Below are positions 37,793 through 45,666 of a DNA stretch of 60,998 nucleotides, in pieces. The notes beneath the pieces are model-generated. The model made no database searches and had not been told where the DNA came from. It saw only the letters and a list, made by a program, of their open reading frames with translations. Each line of letters begins with the position of its first letter. Position 1 is the stretch's first letter. The stretch covers positions 1-60,998 of the forward strand of contig JAKSRB010000004.1 in assembly GCA_024403825.1 (NCBI GenBank), written 5' to 3'. A program made the translations under genes and the position numbers. Origin of the DNA: Ruminococcus sp. (GTDB taxonomy: Bacteria > Bacillota > Clostridia > Oscillospirales > Acutalibacteraceae).

Positions 37793-39046
37793 TTTTTTAG
37801 TAAGATTACTTATTTCTGAACTGCTTGTTTCAGCAGTAAGGCTGTTATAGCTGTATAGCATAAAGCCGTTTGCAATTTGATTATTTTTAATGATTTCATA
37901 TTCCTGAGAAAGTATGTCATCTGAATTTTTCCAGGTGTTGCTGTCATTGTCTGTTCCTGCCTTATAGCCTGCCAGACCAATATACAGCTTCACATTGTCT
38001 GCATAATCAAGATTGCTCCAGCTTTCAAGTGAATTTTCAAATGTAAGTGCAGGGTTTTCAAGACTGAAATATATTTGCGGACAGATATAATCTATGTATC
38101 CCTTGCAACTGCACCATAATTTTACATCTGCATATAGCTTATCATTATTGTATATATTGCCTTGTGGTGAAATTCCAAATTCAATTTTATTGCTTGTATT
38201 ATGTATGGTTCGGTAAATATTGCAGATAAGCAGGCTTACATTGGCTTTTCTCCAGTTTTCAATATCCATTGAATTATTATCAGAGCCAATATTATTCAAA
38301 TATTCCTGATAGCTTTCCTTGTCCTGATTTCCCATATCTGGAGGATAAAAGTAATCATCAAATTGAATTGCATCTACATCATAATTTTTTATGATTTCTG
38401 TTATGCCATTGATTATAAGCTCTTGTGCATCAGTATTTGCAGGATTTAAAAATATTCCGCTTTCGGTTTCAAATCCCATAGATTTGTTTTTTACATATGG
38501 ATTGTCATTACTAAGCTTTGCAGGAGTTTTTGCACTTGAAACCCTGTAAGGATTTATCCATGCGTGAATTTGCAAATCATTTTCTTTGCAGATATTGCAC
38601 ATTATTTCAAGTGGGTCATACTCAGGATTTTTACCCTGAGTGCCTGTAAGTATGTGTGAATATGGAAAATATTCCGATTTGTACAGGGCATCACAAAATG
38701 GTCTTATCTGCACTACAAGGGTATTAAAACCATTTTCCTTACAGCAAATTGCTATAGTGTTGAATTTTTCTGTGAATGCTTTTTCACTTTTATCGCTTTC
38801 ATTTTCCATACTTAATTCCAGATATGAAATCCATACACCACGCATTTCAGATGTGTTTTCTGTTGTTACATCACCTCCTAAATCAGATTTATCTGAGTTT
38901 TCCTGAACATCTGTCTGTTGAGTGATTTCGGAAATTACTGCTGTTTCAAGGACATTGCCTGTCTGATTTTTCTGTGCTGTCAATGCAATTACAACTGTTA
39001 AAAGTATAATAACACAACACATTGGCAGTATTTTTTTTACTATCAT
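37784..39046 (-). CDS. Secreted glycoside hydrolase-like protein (GHL10 / DUF187)
   Basis: A 420-residue protein with an N-terminal signal anchor (about 5-24), a Ser/Glu/Asp-rich spacer, then a TIM-barrel GHL10 domain from about residue 68 (MRGVWISYLEL, FNTLVVQIRPFCDALYKS, IHAWINPYRV, DAIQFDDYFYP). Members are thought to act on wall or exported polysaccharide; the substrate is not established. AAAGGATGATAAGAA precedes the ATG. Its 3' end overlaps the mtaB stop tail-to-tail by 9 bp. Confidence 0.85.
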   Translation of the reverse strand: MIVKKILPMCCVIILLTVVIALTAQKNQTGNVLETAVISEITQQTDVQENSDKSDLGGDVTTENTSEMRGVWISYLELSMENESDKSEKAFTEKFNTIAICCKENGFNTLVVQIRPFCDALYKSEYFPYSHILTGTQGKNPEYDPLEIMCNICKENDLQIHAWINPYRVSSAKTPAKLSNDNPYVKNKSMGFETESGIFLNPANTDAQELIINGITEIIKNYDVDAIQFDDYFYPPDMGNQDKESYQEYLNNIGSDNNSMDIENWRKANVSLLICNIYRTIHNTSNKIEFGISPQGNIYNNDKLYADVKLWCSCKGYIDYICPQIYFSLENPALTFENSLESWSNLDYADNVKLYIGLAGYKAGTDNDSNTWKNSDDILSQEYEIIKNNQIANGFMLYSYNSLTAETSSSEISNLTKKLN

Positions 39047-39071
39047 TTCTTATCATCCTTTGGAGTTTACT

Positions 39072-39359
39072 ATGAATTTACCTTTAAAAATTTTTTTGAT
39101 TTATATGATTGTGATTAATTTTATTGCTATCATAGTTACTATTCACGATAAAAAATCCGCAATGAAAAATAAATGGCGAGTGCCTGAAAGAACCTTGTTG
39201 ATTGTTTCTGGCTTGGGTGGAAGCGTTATGATGTTTTTTACTATGAAGGTTATCAGACACAAGACTAAACACTTAAAATTTATGCTTGGAATACCGATTA
39301 TATTCATATTACAATGTGTTTTGATTTTTTATTTATGGAGAATGTTTTATGGGGGATAA
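39072..39359 (+). CDS. DUF1294 membrane protein
   Basis: A 95-residue membrane protein with hydrophobic segments at about 4-24 and 72-90. The DUF1294 pattern is clear: DKKSAMKNKWRVPERTLL, GGSVMMFFTMKVIRHKTKHLKF, GIPIIF. Function unknown. An upstream in-frame TTG at 39060 is discarded because TGGAG is 6 bp before the ATG at 39072. It overlaps the next gene by 11 bp. Confidence 0.85.
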   Translation: MNLPLKIFLIYMIVINFIAIIVTIHDKKSAMKNKWRVPERTLLIVSGLGGSVMMFFTMKVIRHKTKHLKFMLGIPIIFILQCVLIFYLWRMFYGG

Positions 39360-40221
39360 GCTTTTATTTACTGTTCCTGCTGAATATGATAATATGCTTG
39401 CTCAGCACTTTTTAAAAAAGCATTGCGGACTATCGTCAAGGCTGATTACAAGATTAAAGCAGATAGAAAACGGAATTACAATGAACGGAAAATTACTTCG
39501 TTCAGTTGATTTTGTAAAAGCTGGTGCGGTTGTTGAGATAAAAATACCAGAAGAAAATTCAGGTATTCAGCCGATTGAGGGCAGTCTTGATATTTGTTTT
39601 GAAGATGATTGCTTTTTAATCGTCAACAAACCACCGTTAATGCCTGTTCATCCTGTAAAGCAACACCAAAACGACACGCTTGCTAATATAGTGGCATATT
39701 ATTGTCAATGCAAAAATGAAGATTATACCTTCAGAGCAATAAACAGACTTGACAGAGATACCTCAGGGCTTGTTATAATTGCAAAAAATCGTTTTTGTGC
39801 CAATGCAATGAAAGGAATAGTAAATAAAACTTATTATGCAATTTGTCATGGAAAAACAGAGCCGAGCGGAACTATAAACAAGCCTATAGGATTGCTTGAA
39901 GACTCAAAAATGGTGAGGCATATACTTGAAGACGGTCCGAAAGCTGTTACACATTTTAAGACTTTAAAATCTGATAATAATATTTCATTTATCGAATTAT
40001 GGCTTGAAACTGGCAGGACTCACCAGATAAGATGTCATATGTCATCAATCGGTCATCCGTTGCTTGGTGATGATTTGTATGGCGGAAGTCTGGAATTAAT
40101 TAGCCGTCAGACCTTGCATTGCGGAAAGGTAAGCTTTATACATCCTGTTACAAATAAGGAGATTACGGTAAATGCAAGCTTACCTGAGGATATGGCGGAT
40201 ATATTAAAAGCATTGGATTAA
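39349..40221 (+). CDS. RluA family 23S rRNA/tRNA pseudouridine synthase
   Basis: Isomerises uridine to pseudouridine in structured RNA. Residues about 15-70 are an S4-type RNA-binding domain (SSRLITRLKQIENGITMNGK); the rest is the catalytic domain with the motif RLDRDTSGLVI, whose second Asp is the nucleophile, and ETGRTHQIRCHMSSIGHPLLGDDLYGG. The exact target (RluA, RluC or RluD type) cannot be told from the sequence. It overlaps the DUF1294 gene. Confidence 0.92.
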   Translation: MGDKLLFTVPAEYDNMLAQHFLKKHCGLSSRLITRLKQIENGITMNGKLLRSVDFVKAGAVVEIKIPEENSGIQPIEGSLDICFEDDCFLIVNKPPLMPVHPVKQHQNDTLANIVAYYCQCKNEDYTFRAINRLDRDTSGLVIIAKNRFCANAMKGIVNKTYYAICHGKTEPSGTINKPIGLLEDSKMVRHILEDGPKAVTHFKTLKSDNNISFIELWLETGRTHQIRCHMSSIGHPLLGDDLYGGSLELISRQTLHCGKVSFIHPVTNKEITVNASLPEDMADILKALD

Positions 40222-40243
40222 ATTTGCATTGAGGATATGAAAT

Positions 40244-40783
40244 ATGAGTGAAATAACAGTTTTTATGGGAAGTGTAAGAAAAAACGGCAATACTGACCTG
40301 CTTGTAAAATCCTTTGCGGAGGGTGCAGGAAAAAATAATAAGGTTAATATTATAAATGTATCTGATTATAATATATGCCCTTGTGTCGGTTGTAATTCGT
40401 GTTTTGACAGGGTAGGGAACAGGTGTTTTCAAAATGATGATATGAATAAAATATATGAATTGTTGAAACATACTGATATATTGGTAATAGCATCACCTGT
40501 ATATTTTTACGGAGTATCTGCACAGCTAAAAGCAATAATTGACAGACTTCACACACCAATGAGAAATACCTTTACAATAAAAAAGCTTGGTTTGCTTTTA
40601 GTTGGTGCATCTGAATTACCAAATTTATTTGAGCCGATTAAAATGCAATATCAAATGGTTTTGGATTATTTTCATCTTGAAAGCATAGGTATGACGCTTG
40701 TCAGGGGAGTAAGAGATAAAGGTGATATTTGCAAAACAGAGGCTTTGCAGGAGGCTTATGAGCTTGGCTTGTCTTTAGAATAA
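40244..40783 (+). CDS. Flavodoxin-fold NAD(P)H-dependent oxidoreductase
   Basis: A 179-residue FMN-reductase-like protein: FMN phosphate loop SVRKNGNTDLLV, then a Cys-rich segment CPCVGCNSCFDRVGNRCF typical of the iron-sulfur flavoprotein or multimeric flavodoxin subgroup, and ASPVYFYGVSAQLKAIIDR. The Cys residues may bind a small cluster or be redox-active. The electron partner is unknown. GAGGATATGAA-type spacing before the ATG is acceptable. Confidence 0.85.
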   Translation: MSEITVFMGSVRKNGNTDLLVKSFAEGAGKNNKVNIINVSDYNICPCVGCNSCFDRVGNRCFQNDDMNKIYELLKHTDILVIASPVYFYGVSAQLKAIIDRLHTPMRNTFTIKKLGLLLVGASELPNLFEPIKMQYQMVLDYFHLESIGMTLVRGVRDKGDICKTEALQEAYELGLSLE

Positions 40784-40798
40784 AATAATACTACGAAA

Positions 40799-40831
40799 AA
40801 ATAAGGTCTGTATCGCTCAGAAACAGACCTG
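40799..40831 (-). terminator. Terminator of the G3E GTPase gene
   Basis: Stem AGGTCTGT / ACAGACCT (40804-40811 with 40823-40830); on the minus strand a T-rich run follows. Confidence 0.8.
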
Positions 40832-40838
40832 TAATTAG

Positions 40839-41768
40839 TTAGTTGAAATATTTTTCAATTATATCTTTATTCAGATTTTCTCCGATAACAATTACTATTT
40901 TCTGACCATTTGTAATCGGAGTTATTTTTATATCATTTTTGGTGGCATTCAATTCATACCATTTTCCGTTATCATTTGTAAAGCCCTTAACTCTGAAAAT
41001 ATTTCCACATTTAACATCATTAAGAATTTGTCTGGCTATGTTTTCCAGCTTATCTGTTGATATTTCCAAATTCATAAAGTATAGTGAGGAGTAATTGTTT
41101 TCCTGACTTACCAATGATTTTATATGAGATTCTGTTTTGTAGCCTGAGCTAAGTATTTTTTCAAAATCATTGTTATCAAGCTCATCCCAGTTTTTTATCA
41201 ATACTTCATCTGTAAAACGCCTTTTGCAACTATATTTTTCCATAGATTTGTTAAGATGTATTATAGCTTTGCTGATTTGCTCAGAATTTGTTTCCTGAGT
41301 TCGACTTAATATTACAATTCCTGCATTTGCTGTTTGGGATGCAAGCAGATATTCGGAATCATCAGACAGATTTTCTTCAAGCTTGGCATCAACTATTGCT
41401 ATAACATTGCCGATTTCATACCATTTGTCAAGTGGCTCTTCATAAAGTACATCAAAAAATTCATCATCATCAAAAATTCCTGACGGTTCAATTATTACTC
41501 TGTCATACCCCAACATTCCCATAGCAATTAATTTTGTTTTAAATCGCCTTTTATGACAGTCAAAGTCACATCCGCCTGCTACCATTTCAAGGTCGCAGTT
41601 GTCGCCCTCTATATCCTGCAAAAGCATCATATCTACATTTACAGCACCGTAATCATTTTCAAGTATTCCAATTCGCTTTCCATTATTAATAAGGTATCTG
41701 GCATATTTTTTTAAAAATGTAGTTTTGCCTGAACCTAAAAATCCTGTTATCAAATCAACCTTAATCAT
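40839..41768 (-). CDS. CobW/G3E family GTPase, metal-chaperone type
   Basis: A 309-residue P-loop GTPase: Walker A GFLGSGKTT (9-17), the ILENDYGAVNVD switch, a metal-binding loop and a C-terminal CobW_C domain (about 215-309). The usual CXCC metal motif is replaced by C67-D-F-D-C71 followed by His, a CxxxCH pattern. Relatives insert zinc, cobalt, iron or nickel into client proteins. The client is not evident from neighbours. Possible role: zinc handling under scarcity. Confidence 0.85.
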   Translation of the reverse strand: MIKVDLITGFLGSGKTTFLKKYARYLINNGKRIGILENDYGAVNVDMMLLQDIEGDNCDLEMVAGGCDFDCHKRRFKTKLIAMGMLGYDRVIIEPSGIFDDDEFFDVLYEEPLDKWYEIGNVIAIVDAKLEENLSDDSEYLLASQTANAGIVILSRTQETNSEQISKAIIHLNKSMEKYSCKRRFTDEVLIKNWDELDNNDFEKILSSGYKTESHIKSLVSQENNYSSLYFMNLEISTDKLENIARQILNDVKCGNIFRVKGFTNDNGKWYELNATKNDIKITPITNGQKIVIVIGENLNKDIIEKYFN

Positions 41769-41865
41769 TTTGATTTTCCCCTGTCATTTTATAATATATT
41801 ATTAGTTTATCATATCAAATAGTTTAGGTCAATTATGAAATTTATGATAAAAATTGGCTGTTGTG

Positions 41866-41894
41866 TTGAATTTTATAGTATTATGTGTTATAAT
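41866..41894 (+). promoter_or_regulatory. Promoter of the dockerin-tail / PqqD pair
   Basis: TTGAAT (41866-41871), 17 bp, TATAAT (41889-41894), 30 bp before the ATG. Confidence 0.8.
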
Positions 41895-41923
41895 AAAGTA
41901 AACAATTTAATGAGGTGGTTTTT

Positions 41924-42304
41924 ATGAAATTTATAAATAAAATATCAGTGGTTTGTTTTTTAATATTAATGATGTCTGCGACATTTTCAATTACAGCCTT
42001 TGCATTAACTACAGAAGAAAATGAAACTCCGGTTGTTCCTCAATACAGCTATGGGGATGTTAATAGAGATAATGTTATAAATATTTCAGATGCGACAGAA
42101 ATTCAGAAAAGTTTAGTTTCACTAATAAAGTTTGATGAGGAACAGACTGAGCTTGCAGATTTTGACAGAAGCGGTTATGTTGATGTTAAGGATGTTACAA
42201 GTATTCAGAAAAGTATAGTATGGTTGTTTGACCCTGAGCCAGAAACAACTGCACCTACTTCAAGCGATGATGTAATTGTTTTGCCGTTTGTTCCTGCAAA
42301 GTAA
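41924..42304 (+). CDS. Small secreted dockerin protein with C-terminal IVLPFVPAK tail
   Basis: A 126-residue protein: signal peptide 1-28, a short spacer, and one type I dockerin (about 43-102) with both calcium loops (GDVNRDNVINISDATEIQ and DFDRSGYVDVKDVTSIQ) and their F-helices. There is no catalytic or binding domain, so the protein is a nearly bare dockerin. A Pro/Thr/Ser/Asp linker leads to the last residues VIVLPFVPAK, nearly the same as the C-terminus of the protein at 986-1450. TGAGGTGG precedes the ATG at 41924. A PqqD-like gene follows after 12 bp. It may be the substrate of a tail-processing or modification step; this is inference. Confidence 0.85.
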   Translation: MKFINKISVVCFLILMMSATFSITAFALTTEENETPVVPQYSYGDVNRDNVINISDATEIQKSLVSLIKFDEEQTELADFDRSGYVDVKDVTSIQKSIVWLFDPEPETTAPTSSDDVIVLPFVPAK

Positions 42305-42316
42305 TGGGGTGAATTA

Positions 42317-42577
42317 ATGAAATTGAATGAAAATTTCTTGACACATAAATTTGATGATACTCAGGTTTTAGTGGCTACGGAAAAAGCAACTTTTAACGGA
42401 ATTGCATACAGTAATAAAACAGCAGGCTATATTCTTGAATGTTTGCAAAATGAAATTACTGAGCGGGAAATAGTTAATAGAATGATTAAAAAATTTGATG
42501 TTACAGAAGATATAGTAAAAGAGGATGTCAAGCTTATACTTGATAAACTGAGAGCAATAGGAGCTATTGAGGAGTAG
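42317..42577 (+). CDS. PqqD-like protein (RiPP recognition element fold)
   Basis: An 86-residue protein with the PqqD pattern: an N-terminal three-strand part (NENFLTHKFDDTQVLVATEKATFNG), then NKTAGYILECLQNEITEREIVNRM and a helical tail with LDKLRAIGAIEE. PqqD proteins bind leader peptides and hand them to modifying enzymes. The gene has its own GGGGTGA site 4 bp before the ATG and is co-transcribed with the dockerin-tail gene, so that protein or its tail is a candidate ligand. No radical-SAM or cyclase gene is adjacent. Confidence 0.85.
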   Translation: MKLNENFLTHKFDDTQVLVATEKATFNGIAYSNKTAGYILECLQNEITEREIVNRMIKKFDVTEDIVKEDVKLILDKLRAIGAIEE

Positions 42578-42602
42578 TTACAATTTAATATTACTTAAAA
42601 AG

Positions 42603-42650
42603 AGGCTGTGAAAATGTTGTTTATATAACTTGATTTTCACAGCCTATTTT
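42603..42650 (+). terminator. Hairpin terminator, copy 1 of a repeated element
   Basis: A 13-bp perfect stem AGGCTGTGAAAAT / ATTTTCACAGCCT (42603-42615 with 42633-42645), then ATTTTCTTTT. Related copies are at 47674-47715 and 57294-57336. Confidence 0.8.
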
Positions 42651-42753
42651 CTTTTACATAAAAATATGGAAATATAGAACAATTAGTTATATAAATTAGA
42701 AATTGCAAATATGACGCTTGACCCAGCAGGGATATCCCTGACAAATTTCATTT

Positions 42754-42906
42754 ATGCGTGATAAAAGCCTTAAAGAGAGTATTGAAATTGCAGCCGAATA
42801 TACTGCTGAGTGTATAAGGATTACCAAGCAGAACAGAGGTGATAGCTGGTATGGAGTTGATTTTGAGCTTGCAATACCATTCCTTCTGAATAAGCTTGGT
42901 AAGTAA
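42754..42906 (+). pseudogene. C-terminal remnant of a PfkB-type pyridoxamine kinase
   Basis: A 50-codon open frame encodes RDKSLKESIEIAAEYTAECI and a WYGVDFELAIPFLL end. This matches the last part of PdxK/PdxY-like pyridoxal/pyridoxamine kinases (a loop after the catalytic GTGD region, a helix, then YGV-F-E). The upstream part of the gene is gone; a stop lies in frame before the ATG. It is a decayed relic, not a functional gene. The match is from memory of the family and lacks an alignment. Confidence 0.6.
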
Positions 42907-43119
42907 ATCGGAATTTAAAATCAGCAGGATTACAGATAATTACTGAAATAATAAAGTATGTTGTAAGTATTAGTTTTTTTGACAAGGCTAAATAATCCGA
43001 ACTTTTTGTGTCTAAGGTATTGACATAAGTCTAACCTTGAGTTACAACTTAAAACTGAACAGAGAAAGAAAATGTTGGCATAGAATGAATTGGCAGATGT
43101 ACAACCTTTTAAAAATAAA
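42907..43119. other. AT-rich stretch without recognisable gene
   Basis: No frame of useful length, no hairpin and no repeat stands out. Short frames have many stops. Together with the kinase remnant upstream and the broken tRNA copy downstream it looks like decayed sequence. Confidence 0.5.
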
Positions 43120-43156
43120 GACACACTCTTACTCAATAATTGGAAGAGTGTGTGTC
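43120..43156 (-). terminator. Terminator of the 43.2-43.9 kb membrane protein gene
   Basis: Stem ACACACTCTT / AAGAGTGTGT (43121-43130 with 43144-43153), followed on the minus strand by a T-rich run. Confidence 0.8.
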
Positions 43157-43220
43157 AATTTATAATATCGAAGATAACCGCTGTGTACTATTAAATTTAA
43201 AAGTGGTTATTTTTATATGA

Positions 43221-43895
43221 TTAGTTAAAAAAATCGTTATAATACTCAGGATATAGTTTAGTGAATAAAGGAATGATTTTGTATACTAATAAATCACAAG
43301 CTTTCCTTTGTTCATTGATATCTCTACACTTCAATAGTTCTAAAGATTTTTCGCAGTATACACTGATAAGATTTAAATTTGATTTAAAAGAACCAGAAAA
43401 ATATACATTGTCAATTGTGAGGATATTGTTATATAAATCTTGACTCTCATTTAATGATTGTTGTAAAAAACTTTTAATCAATTTGCATAGTTCGTCTCTA
43501 TTATAAATTTGTCGCTCGTCTGAAGAGAGCGTTTTTATAAATTCAATTATAGATAGATACTCATATTTTATATCGTTTAATTCAAGGATAAATGTGTTAA
43601 TTGTAAAAGTGAAGTTGTTGATTAACTCATAATGTTCATATGTTAGAAAAACAAACTGTTTCTTTTGTTTGTTGTAATATTTAATATTATTTCCAATATC
43701 TATAAATACTGCTGCACAAACGGATGCAACAAGACTATATCCAATATTTGGAAATATTGATTTCACAATTGTGGAATTGCCCCATAATTGAATAGAAATA
43801 AAGAATAGGCTCAAAATTAATAAAATAAAGTAAATAAAAATTGGAACATTGAGATATTGTCTTATCTTATTTAAAAGTTTATGTTTTTTTTTCAT
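43221..43895 (-). CDS. Hypothetical protein with two N-terminal membrane helices
   Basis: Not recognised. A 224-residue product with a basic start, two hydrophobic helices (about 16-38 and 49-68), and a long helical, charged cytosolic part (about 75-224) rich in Asn, Lys, Leu and Tyr with two or more coiled-coil-like stretches. A GGAGG lies 5 bp before the ATG at 43895; an in-frame ATG at 43907 has no site. The layout resembles small membrane proteins of anti-phage or stress islands, but no domain can be named. It is a lone minus-strand gene between a gene relic and a tRNA. Confidence 0.7.
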   Translation of the reverse strand: MKKKHKLLNKIRQYLNVPIFIYFILLILSLFFISIQLWGNSTIVKSIFPNIGYSLVASVCAAVFIDIGNNIKYYNKQKKQFVFLTYEHYELINNFTFTINTFILELNDIKYEYLSIIEFIKTLSSDERQIYNRDELCKLIKSFLQQSLNESQDLYNNILTIDNVYFSGSFKSNLNLISVYCEKSLELLKCRDINEQRKACDLLVYKIIPLFTKLYPEYYNDFFN

Positions 43896-43913
43896 ATAAT
43901 CCTCCATAAACTA

Positions 43914-43940
43914 AAAAAGCCCGATTTTCTCGAGCTTTTA
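43914..43940 (-). terminator. Terminator after tRNA-Leu
   Basis: On the minus strand an imperfect stem AAAGCTCGA / TCGGGCTTT with a 4-base loop is followed by TTTT, immediately after the tRNA CCA end. Confidence 0.7.
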
Positions 43941-43941
43941 G

Positions 43942-44028
43942 TGGTGCACCCGACAGGAATTGAACCTGCACTTTCTCTCGAAAATATGGACCTGAACCAT
44001 ACGCGTCTGCCAGTTCCGCCACGGGTGC
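43942..44028 (-). tRNA. tRNA-Leu (anticodon CAG)
   Basis: An 87-base class II tRNA on the minus strand with encoded CCA. The acceptor stem is GCACCCG / CGGGTGC, the D-arm GGCGGAACTGGCAGACGC, the anticodon loop TTCAGGT (anticodon CAG), a long variable arm, and the T-arm GGTTCAATTCC. It is intact. Confidence 0.95.
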
Positions 44029-44171
44029 TTATTAATTTTGTACTCTCTATTTTTACACGGGGAGAGTTCCCAAGGTGGCGCTTACTTTTAGATGAATCTT
44101 ACTATTCGGCATACTCCACATATATAATAACAGAAAAATCTGTTAAAAACTAATTCACACAGAAGTGGGGT
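44029..44171. other. Spacer between intact and partial tRNA-Leu
   Basis: About 140 bases without a gene. The middle (44055-44125) is more GC-rich than the flanks but encodes nothing recognised. It is bounded by the direct repeat made by the two tRNA copies. Confidence 0.5.
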
Positions 44172-44212
44172 GACCTGAACCATACGCGTCTGCCAATTCC
44201 GCCATACCTGCT
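44172..44212 (-). pseudogene. Partial tRNA-Leu copy (5' half only)
   Basis: On the minus strand the 5' acceptor strand, D-arm and anticodon arm of a tRNA-Leu are present up to just past the anticodon loop, then the similarity stops. A 33-base direct repeat with one mismatch is shared with the intact tRNA (43989-44021 and 44172-44204). The variable arm, T-arm and 3' end are missing. Confidence 0.85.
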
Positions 44213-44300
44213 AATTTATTAACTTACTATTTTAGTATATCATATGATATTAGTTTTGTCAAATATTTTTTCATTTCTATGATTTTTAATTGAAAAACTC

Positions 44301-44329
44301 TTGATATAATTGTCTTTTCAGTTTATAAT
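44301..44329 (+). promoter_or_regulatory. Promoter of the malic enzyme gene
   Basis: TTGATA (44301-44306), 17 bp, TATAAT (44324-44329), 36 bp before the ATG. Confidence 0.8.
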
Positions 44330-44365
44330 TAGTATGTTAAAATATTTTTAAGGAGATTTATTGCT

Positions 44366-45535
44366 ATGAATATCAGAGAAGAATCTTTACAGAAGCATTA
44401 TGAATGGAACGGTAAAATTGAGGTCGTTTCAAGAGTGAAAATTAATTCATCTATGGACCTTTCTCTTGCTTATACACCTGGTGTTGCTGAACCTTGTCTT
44501 GAAATAAATAAAGATTATGATAAGTCATTTGAGCTTACAAGAAGAAAAAATCTTGTTGCTGTTGTTACTGACGGTACGGCTGTTCTTGGACTTGGTGACA
44601 TTGGACCTGAGGCTGGTATGCCTGTAATGGAGGGTAAATGTGCCTTATTTAAGGAGTTTGCTGATGTTGATGCTTTTCCAATTTGCGTAAGAAGTAAGGA
44701 TGTTGACGAAATCGTAAGAACTGTTTATCTTATCAGCGGTTCTTTTGGCGGTATCAATCTTGAGGATATTGCCGCTCCTCGTTGCTTTGAAATTGAGGAA
44801 AAGCTTAAAGCTATTTGTGATATTCCGATTTTCCACGATGACCAGCATGGTACTGCTATTGTTGTTCTTGCCGCATTGATTAATGCTTTAAAGGTTGTTA
44901 AGAAAAATATTGCTGATTGTAAATTTGTTATCAATGGTGCAGGTTCTGCTGGTATTGCTATTGGTAAGTTGCTTTTAAAGTATGGTGCTAAAGATATGGT
45001 TTTCTGCGACAGAAAGGGTATCATTAATTCTGATAATGCTTCAAATCCTGCTAAAGCTGAAATCTGTAAATATACTAATCTTGAGAATAAGAGCGGTACT
45101 CTTGCTGATGCAATGAATGGGGCAGATGTATTTATAGGTGTTTCTTCTCCGAATGTTGTCAGCGAAGATATGATTAAATCTATGAATGAGGGTGCTATTG
45201 TATTCCCAATGGCAAATCCTACACCTGAGATTATGCCTGACCTGGCTAAAAAAGCAGGTGCGGCTGTTGTTGGTACAGGCAGAAGTGACTTCCCAAATCA
45301 GATTAATAATGTACTTGCTTTCCCAGGAATTTTCAGAGGTGCTTTGGATTGCAGAGCTAAGGAGATTAATGAGGAAATGAAGCTTGCCGCTGCTCATGCT
45401 ATTGCAAGCCTTGTTGATGACGATAAGCTTAATGAAAACTATATTCTTCCTGAGGCTTTTGACAGCAGAATTGGTAAAACTGTTGCTGATGCTGTAATGA
45501 AGGCTGCTAAGGAATCTGGCGTTGCTCGTATTTAA
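44366..45535 (+). CDS. NAD(P)-dependent malic enzyme
   Basis: Oxidatively decarboxylates malate to pyruvate and CO2. The 389-residue bacterial short form contains [33 protein letters not shown], the metal-binding [10 protein letters not shown] and the nucleotide-binding [15 protein letters not shown]. Cofactor preference cannot be read with certainty. Single-gene transcript with AAGGAG before the ATG and a terminator behind. Confidence 0.94.
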   Translation: MNIREESLQKHYEWNGKIEVVSRVKINSSMDLSLAYTPGVAEPCLEINKDYDKSFELTRRKNLVAVVTDGTAVLGLGDIGPEAGMPVMEGKCALFKEFADVDAFPICVRSKDVDEIVRTVYLISGSFGGINLEDIAAPRCFEIEEKLKAICDIPIFHDDQHGTAIVVLAALINALKVVKKNIADCKFVINGAGSAGIAIGKLLLKYGAKDMVFCDRKGIINSDNASNPAKAEICKYTNLENKSGTLADAMNGADVFIGVSSPNVVSEDMIKSMNEGAIVFPMANPTPEIMPDLAKKAGAAVVGTGRSDFPNQINNVLAFPGIFRGALDCRAKEINEEMKLAAAHAIASLVDDDKLNENYILPEAFDSRIGKTVADAVMKAAKESGVARI

Positions 45536-45573
45536 TTTGCAGTAAACAAATATATAACAATTAAATTTATCAG

Positions 45574-45608
45574 GGTGCTGTAGCTTTTTTGTACAGCACC
45601 TTGCTTTT
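45574..45608 (+). terminator. Terminator after the malic enzyme gene
   Basis: Stem GGTGCTGTA / TACAGCACC (45574-45582 with 45592-45600), followed by TTGCTTTTT. Confidence 0.85.
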
Positions 45609-45666
45609 TATTCGGCAATATATTATAATGTTTTTAATAATAAATTATATTACAGCAGGTGTTGCT

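Noticed and set aside
42275..42304. Reading LPFVP in the tail as a sortase LPxTG-type signal
   Set aside because: Thr-Gly, the hydrophobic helix and the basic end are all missing and the motif lies at the very C-terminus.
42930..43136. A 68-codon minus-strand frame downstream of the orphan membrane gene
   Set aside because: It runs into the terminator hairpin of that gene, has no ribosome-binding site and no recognisable composition.
43881..44153. A 90-codon frame running across the tRNA-Leu gene
   Set aside because: It reads through the complement of the tRNA and has no ribosome-binding site.
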